Below, piece after piece: positions 58,191-64,000 of a stretch of 64,000 nt of DNA. Under the pieces are notes generated by a model. It searched no databases, was not told where the DNA came from, and worked only from the letters and a program-made list of their open reading frames with translations. Both the position numbers and the translations under genes were made by a program. Every line of letters begins with the position of its first letter. Position 1 is the stretch's first letter. The DNA is from Mesocentrotus franciscanus (Eukaryota > Echinodermata > Echinoidea > Camarodonta > Strongylocentrotidae), in assembly GCA_037976565.1 (NCBI GenBank), contig CP137680.1:14305825-14369824 (forward strand). The letters run 5' to 3'.

Positions 58191-59679
58191 CACTCTGTAT
58201 GGCTCAGCATACTTTTTTTTTTTATTCATACTAACATGTGTTCATGTCCATTTTCCACCTCTGATTCTTACATTTATTTTCTGATACCATGTTTCTGTGT
58301 GATTTTAGTCTTATTTTTACTGGTATGACAATGTAAACATATACCTTTGTTCCACACAAGATATTTTGGGATTTTTGTGCACTTCCATGTAACTACATGT
58401 ATTTTTATACGATATTTTTTGTTTCTGATTGTTCAATTCCTTTTACGCTCTCATCCCTTTATAGTTGTATCTTATTTGAGACAGAGGAAGGGAGAGGGTG
58501 AAGAGTAGAGAGAGAGAGGGGATGCAGAAACAAAGCGCCATTCATGATGTATTTTATTATATTTGTGTTTTGACTTTGCACATACATTGCACGTTTCCGG
58601 GGATTTTACACGTTTATTTTTCTGTAAGTTTGTAAATCCTTGTATTCACACAGTGTTTTGAGTTATATATTGTAAAGATAGATCTTATGCATGCTCCTTG
58701 GGAAAAGAAGTTATACATGCATGTCACTCTTCTTATCTTGGCATTACCGTAGTTCTTATATTGGTTGATGTTGCTGATATATGAAACAGATAGGCTGAAT
58801 CTTATGGATATCATTGATAACAGTTACTGTTTGTCTTCTTGTTAACATCAGGATAACAGATCTTAGTAGTACAGCGAAAGACAATTCACTGTAATTTGTT
58901 ATATTGTCATATATTACACGCTTATGATTTTCAATGGCACATGTTTGTACACAACAATTTTATGTCATTAGAGGTCACATATCCAGTTTGTTTGTGAATA
59001 GACAATATTGGATTATGATTATAATGTCAGTTTATTTGCAACATTTACCCCATATATAGTGGTACCTTACGATCAACTGTCAATATCTACTGCATTCACT
59101 ATACATAGCACTGTGTTGCTTGTTGTAACAAAGAGGTATATAGGGCTGTTAGGGATTATCCATAATGTACATTGTTTTTAGTTTTATTGTTATTGTGTTT
59201 ATCTGAGCTTATATCTCACTTGCTATGTAGGGAGCCTTTCATATAGTCAGTAGGTATCTTGTTTATGTACCTGTTTTATATGTATTCCATTTCTGTTAAA
59301 TATATATACATGTTAGAATGCCCTTTTCAGAAATTTGTACAAGGCTGTTCTTTTCAGTACCAGGGTATGTGCTTTTATTTTAGTATATCAAATTTTATTG
59401 GATATGCTGTTTTTTTAAATTTATTTCTTTTAAAATGTGTTTGAAGATGATAGGTGATTACCATTTGTAATATTGCATTGCTGTTCTTTTTTAGATAGCC
59501 AAGGAAATAGCGTGATGTTAAGTTTGGTGCAGAATGTCATTTACATGCATGTAGATAGGTCTATGCAATTTAGCTTTGACTTTGGTTTGATAAGCTTTGT
59601 TTAGTGCTTTGAACTTGATTTTAACAATGAATAGACCTGTTTACTAATGTACTTCATTTCATGTTTCTCTCTATAGTAC
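58191..59679. other. AT-rich non-coding stretch, possible 3' UTR or intergenic
   Basis: No gene is visible. It contains a 59-base purine-rich segment (58478-58536) nearly identical to part of the element at 59680. The rest is T-rich and could be 3' untranslated region of the candidate exon upstream. Confidence 0.5.
58478..58536. repeat. Stray copy of the polypurine module
   Basis: It matches 59871-59929 with one difference over 59 bases, including the non-repetitive end GGATGCAGAAACAAAGC. No other part of the element is present around it. Confidence 0.85.
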
Positions 59680-61839
59680 ATGGTAGGGGTGAAACAAGAA
59701 TACAAAGGTTAGAAGGAAAAGTTAAAGAAGATTTGGGAACACTGGAAGACATAATAGAGGGAGAACGAGAGTCAGTGGCGGAAAAGGGAGAGGGTGAGAG
59801 AGTATGAAAAAAGAGAAGGGCAGAGATAATCGAGACATCGCAAGAGAGAAAAGGGAGGCAAGGAAGGAGTGAGACAAAGGAAGGGAGAGGGTGAAGAGTA
59901 GAGAGAGAGAGGGGATGCAGAAACAAAGCAAGAGAGAGGGGCAGAACAAGAAAGGAGAAGGGAACATAGCAAGAGAGAGGAGAAAGAGAAAGAGATGCAA
60001 TTGATAACGAGGCACTCTACTAGCATAAATAGATTTGAATATTTACTATAAAGAGAAAGGGAGAAGTTATATAGACATGTAAACAATGATGATGAACATG
60101 ATGGTGATGGTAATGATAATGTTAGATGATTAATGATGATGATGTTGATGATCATCAGACCATCATGATGATGATGAGCGTGATCCTGACATCTGATTGA
60201 AAAAATGAGGGGACATTTAGATAGCATATAGTCTCAGCTACAACATACTCAAAAATCAACAAAAACCAAGCAGAAATAACGGCGATATTGCTCGCAAAAG
60301 ACAGGAATGTAGAATCCAGATTTGAGAAAAAGTCATCTCCCATAGGGATTACACGCAAAAAGTAATGGATCAAGTGATAATAGGGTAATAATAAAGTAAA
60401 TATTGTTGTTTATATTACATTATTTGCGATTCTTCGTGTTTTAATATTCAAAGGAGACGGTACAGTGAAAGGTCAAAAGACAAAAAAGTGAAGAAAAAGA
60501 CGCCCGGACTCGAACCAGGGGTCTCGAGGTCGGAAGTGAAGTGCGTTACCGATATACCAAAACATTTCCCGTAGCGATTACACGTGAACGGAAAATGGAA
60601 TTCTCAAATCCCACTTTGCAAGTGAAATATGAGCATGATCCCGGCATCTGATCGAAAAATAAAGGGCACACTTGTGATAGCTTATTGTCTCAGCTACAAC
60701 ATACTCGAAGCTCAGCGAAAACAAAGCTAAAACGACGGAGATATTGCTCGCGAAAGACGGGAATGTAGAATCCAGTTTTGAAAAAAGTCATGTCCCATAG
60801 AGAATACACGCAAAATGTGAAAAATTGACATGCCTCCTTTAATCGCAAAAATACGCCATGATGCCTTTGTCAAAATGAAAAATCGTGGTGACTGCATTTG
60901 TAGAAAATTGTCTCAGCTAGAACATATCAAAATTTGGAAGAAAATCGATCAATATTTACAGAGATACAATCAATTTTCCAAAAATATGCTGACGTCATAA
61001 TATGCAAATTGAAATTTTGAGTTCGGAGGCCATTATGATGACGTCATGAGTTAATTGAGGGTCAAATGAGACATGAAATCATATCTCCGACTCATAATCT
61101 ATCCAAATATGAAAAAAATTGGGGTATCCATCCATTCTGAAGAGTTACAATGAGTTTTGTATAGGCATGTTTTTGCCTATGTATTGTGGATAGAGATAGC
61201 GCGGTCCGCGGGTGCTGTTATACTTTGACGGACGCTCATTGCGTTATTACTGGTCAGAAAAAGTTAAACAAGGTATCAAAATGCTTGGAAAAATGTGCCA
61301 AATATGATGACAGAAAAATTTGGTGATTCGATGTTGCAAAATGCCAATACGCGCGAAAACGCGCGCATAAGTGCGCGCGCAAATTTTGAAAATGCTTAAA
61401 ATGGCCTGAAACGTGTGCAAACAAAATTTGGGACGAATTGGAGCATTTTGAAATTTTGATGCGCGCGTACGCGCGCGTCGAGGTGCGCGCGGATTTTGTC
61501 GACATTTTTGTTGACCTTTGACCTAAAATTGATGTATACCAAATATGGTTGATTTTTGATGACTCGTTATCGAGATATGATAATGACCTGATGTTTACAA
61601 AATGGCGCCTGGATGACGTCACGATGACCCCATGACCTTGAGAAGTTACTTGAACTTGATATTATAGGGCCTGATGACTGACAGAAATTCGAAGGAAATT
61701 GAATATGTCGATTTCGAGTAAACGTTTACACAAAAAAGTGTACGGATGAAATAAAAATAAATAAATAAAAATAATAAAGAAAATTCTGACGAAATCAATA
61801 GGTGATCTGTCGTTGACAGACCACCTAATAAATAAAGAA
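59680..61839 (-). mobile_element. Subfamily-2 Helitron-like element R1 (- strand)
   Basis: The 5' end is the hairpin at about 61800-61826 (- strand AGGTGGTCTGTC...GACAGATCACCT), followed by the AT linker. The unit body is diverged from the arrays at left: TGACGTCATCCAGGCGCC is kept, and the GCGGTCCGCGGG patch near 61203 is new. It carries the type-2 tRNA-like module and a second diverged copy of the ATATTGCTCG module (60176-60363). It ends in the polypurine block. The usual 3' hairpin and CTAG are not seen, so the 3' end is truncated near 59680. Confidence 0.7.
60499..60559 (-). ncRNA. tRNA-like Pol III module, type 2
   Basis: On the - strand the A box is TGGTATATCGG, the B box is GGTTCGAGTCC (perfect consensus), and CCGGGCGTC then TTTTT follow as a Pol III terminator. 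It occupies exactly the place of the type-1 module (same CCAAAA edge and same TTACACGTGAACGG neighbour) but differs strongly between the boxes. The T arm (CCTGG/CCGGG) pairs partly; the acceptor stem does not. Confidence 0.6.
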
Positions 61840-61959
61840 CTAGAAAAGTAATTCGTCATCAGGACGAATTAGGTGATCTGTCTTCAATTCTTATGATCAT
61901 GCTAATCTTCAATTCAATGATCCAATTTAATGATGTTAATGTAAAATGATGTATTAAGA

Positions 61960-62105
61960 TATGAACTGATGAATGAAGTACTGATGAACTGATAGATTGA
62001 ACTGATGTGAAATGAACTGAATTGATGAGCTAAACTGATGAACTGATGAATGAACTGATAGATTGAACTGTGACCTGAACTGAAGTGATAACTTAACTGA
62101 TGAAC
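61960..62105. repeat. Degenerate AACTGATGA tandem repeat
   Basis: About twelve imperfect copies of an ACTGATGA-type unit. A longer string, AACTGATAGATTGAACTG, is present twice (near 61988 and 62054). Confidence 0.75.
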
Positions 62106-62159
62106 AAAATATTGAGAAATGATTATGATCAAAATCATGATCATAATGAAATTTAATGA

Positions 62160-62580
62160 AAATATAGATATAGAGAAGGAGAGAGGGAGACGAGTTATTG
62201 ACATGTAAAAATACATGAGCTGGACCGAGGGAAGAAAGAGGAATCAGAATGCATACACTTTGAAGGAGAGAGGACATGGTAGGGGTGAAATAAGAATACA
62301 AAGGGCAAAATGAAGAGCTAGAGGAAATTAAAGAAAATTACAATAGATATCGGAGGGAGAACGAGAACCAGAGGCCGGGAAAGGGAGAGGGTGAGAGAGT
62401 ATACAATGAGAGGCAGAGACAGAGGGAGCTAGGCAGAGCAAGAGAGGGAGACAGAGATAGGGAGAGAGTGAAAGAGTAGAGAGAGAGATGCAATGAGAGA
62501 GCAAGAGAAGGATAGAGGGCAGATCAAGAGAGGGAAGGAAACAGAGCAAGAGAGAGCAAGAGAAAGAGATGCAATGGAGA
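62160..62580. repeat. Polypurine (GAGAGG-rich) block
   Basis: Almost pure A/G over about 420 bases. It is the inverse of 4850-5215 with matching flanks (GAGAACGATGC, CCAGCATAAATAG). Mirror-like GA tracts of this kind can form triplex DNA. Confidence 0.85.
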
Positions 62581-63002
62581 ACGATGCTTTTAATATTTCC
62601 AGCATAAATAGAATTGAATATTTACTATATTATAGAGAAAGAGAGAAGTTATAGACATGTAAACAATTCTATGTCCGCGGGAGAGACGTAAACATTGCAT
62701 ATACCTGGGCTGAATAACTGGAAAGTATAAACGTCTGGGAAGGAGACTAAACATCATGAAAATGGGATGATTTGATATATTCCAACAGACTTGGGAGATT
62801 AACCCTATAGGTTTAATACACGACAAGGAATCAGATTTCCCATAGGGTTGTACTCAAACGATTGACATTCTTCTCCCATAGATATAACACGCAAAATTAG
62901 GCATTTTATTACATTGTTTGTGATTGTATATGATAATATGTTATAATAGTCGAAGAAGATCATAAAATCAAATTTAAAACGACGGCAAAAAAAAAAAAAA
63001 AA

Positions 63003-63066
63003 TGACCCACCAGGAATCGAACTTGGGTCGCCGGAATGGGAGGCAAGTGCTATGACCACTATACCA
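63003..63066 (-). ncRNA. tRNA-Gly-like Pol III module, type 1 (copy in R2)
   Basis: The A and B boxes and the T-run are intact on the - strand. It is nearly identical to the copies in the main arrays although the host element has subfamily-2 ends. Confidence 0.6.
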
Positions 63067-64000
63067 AAATAATCCACATAGACATTACACGTGAACGGAA
63101 AATGGAATTCTCAAATCCCACTTTGCAAGTGAAATATGAGCATGATCCCGGCATCTGATCGAAAAATAAAGGGCACACTTGTGATAGCTTATTGTCTCAG
63201 CTACAACATACTCGAAGCTCAGCGAAAACAAAGCTAAAACGACGGAGATATTGCTCGCGAAAGACGGGAATGTAGAATCCAGTTTTGGAAAAAGTCATGT
63301 CCCATAGAGAATACACGCAAAATGTGAAAAATTGACATGCCTCCTTTAATCGCAAAAATACGCCATGATGCCTTTGTCAAAATGAAAAATCGTGGTGACT
63401 GCATTTGTAGAGAATTGTCTCAGCTAGAACATATCAAAATTTGGAAGAAAATCGATCAATATTTACAGAGATACAATCAATTTTCCAAAAATATGCTGAC
63501 GTCATAATATGCAAATTGAAATTTTGAGTTCGGAGGCCATTATGATGACGTCATGAGTTAATTGAGGGTCAAATGAGACATGAAATCATATCTCCGACTC
63601 ATAATCTATCCAAATATGAAAAAAATTGGGGTATCCATCCATTCTGAAGAGTTACAATGAGTTTTGTATAGGCATGTTTTTGCCTATGTATTGTGGATAG
63701 AGATAGCGCGGTCCGCGGGTGCTGTTATACTTTGACGGACGCTCATTGCGTTATTACTGGTCAGAAAAAGTGAACAAGGTATCAAAATGCTTGGAAAAAT
63801 GTGCCAAATATGATGCAGAAAAATTTGGCGATTTGATGTTGCAAAATGCCAATACGCGCGAAAACGCGCGCGTATCAGTGCGCGCGCGCAAATTTTGAAA
63901 ATGCTTAAAATGGCCTGAAACGTGTGCAAACAAAATTTGGGACGAATTGGAGCATTTTGAAATTTTGATGCGCGCGTACGCGCGCGTCGAGGTGCGCACG

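Larger units (their letters stand above)
61840..64000 (-). mobile_element. Subfamily-2 Helitron-like element R2 (- strand, cut by window end)
   Basis: The 3' terminus is at the left: CTAG 61840-61843 preceded, on the - strand, by the AATTCGTC...GACGAATT hairpin and ACAGATCACCT. Then come a degenerate AACTGATGA tandem (61960-62105), the polypurine block (62160-62580) and a tRNA-like module. The common unit body continues to the window end. Organisation matches E2 at 3170-5424. It sits tail-to-head with R1, with a 13-base AT linker. Confidence 0.75.

Overview
The window looks like a scaffold piece from a marine invertebrate deuterostome, most likely an echinoderm. This is inferred from the AT-rich background, the many dispersed palindromic TACATGTA-type motifs, the intron-like splice signals and a Helitron with a C-terminal endonuclease; the species is not determined. 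There is no bacterial gene content. Two 500-base runs of N (18456-18955 and 51001-51500) are assembly gaps, so structure across them is uncertain.

Layout. 1-18437 is a head-to-tail array of about twelve copies of a 0.6-2.3 kb repeat, all on the + strand. 18438-20143 is a gap plus about 1.2 kb of non-repeat DNA with one candidate terminal exon. 20144-30926 holds six more copies of the same repeat on the - strand, so two inverted arrays face each other across the spacer. 30927-51000 is mostly intronic or intergenic DNA with simple repeats, a 597-bp TA-flanked inverted-repeat element carrying a piece of LINE reverse transcriptase, possible regulatory islands and a few weak exon candidates. 51501-55323 is a decayed Helitron encoding Rep, PIF1-like helicase and endonuclease. 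55941-58190 has exon-like blocks, including a tandemly duplicated one, and a GC-richer terminal block. 59680-64000 carries two further - strand copies of a diverged subfamily of the array repeat.

Main interpretation. The array repeat has Helitron-like ends: a 3' terminus with a short palindrome followed by CTAG, a 5' terminus that is itself an imperfect hairpin starting AGGTGG, and no target duplication. The 5' AGGTGGGCTGT and 3' ACAGCCCACCT are exact inverse complements in one subfamily, and the second subfamily has a matching changed pair (AGGTGGTCTGT with ACAGACCACCT). An intact element of the second subfamily is nested in a copy of the first, which gives an empty-site comparison. Inside the unit lies a tRNA-like RNA polymerase III module (A box, B box, T-run) that exists in two very different versions at the same position. 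The repeat also carries up to three TGACGTCA sites and several AGGTCA-type sites per unit. These arrays are the most unusual content here. The nearby Rep/helicase/endonuclease copy is of the kind that could mobilise such elements, but no shared termini were found to link it to them.

No gene could be named in the non-repeat DNA. The exon candidates rest on open frame, splice-like borders and base composition, and are given low to moderate confidence.
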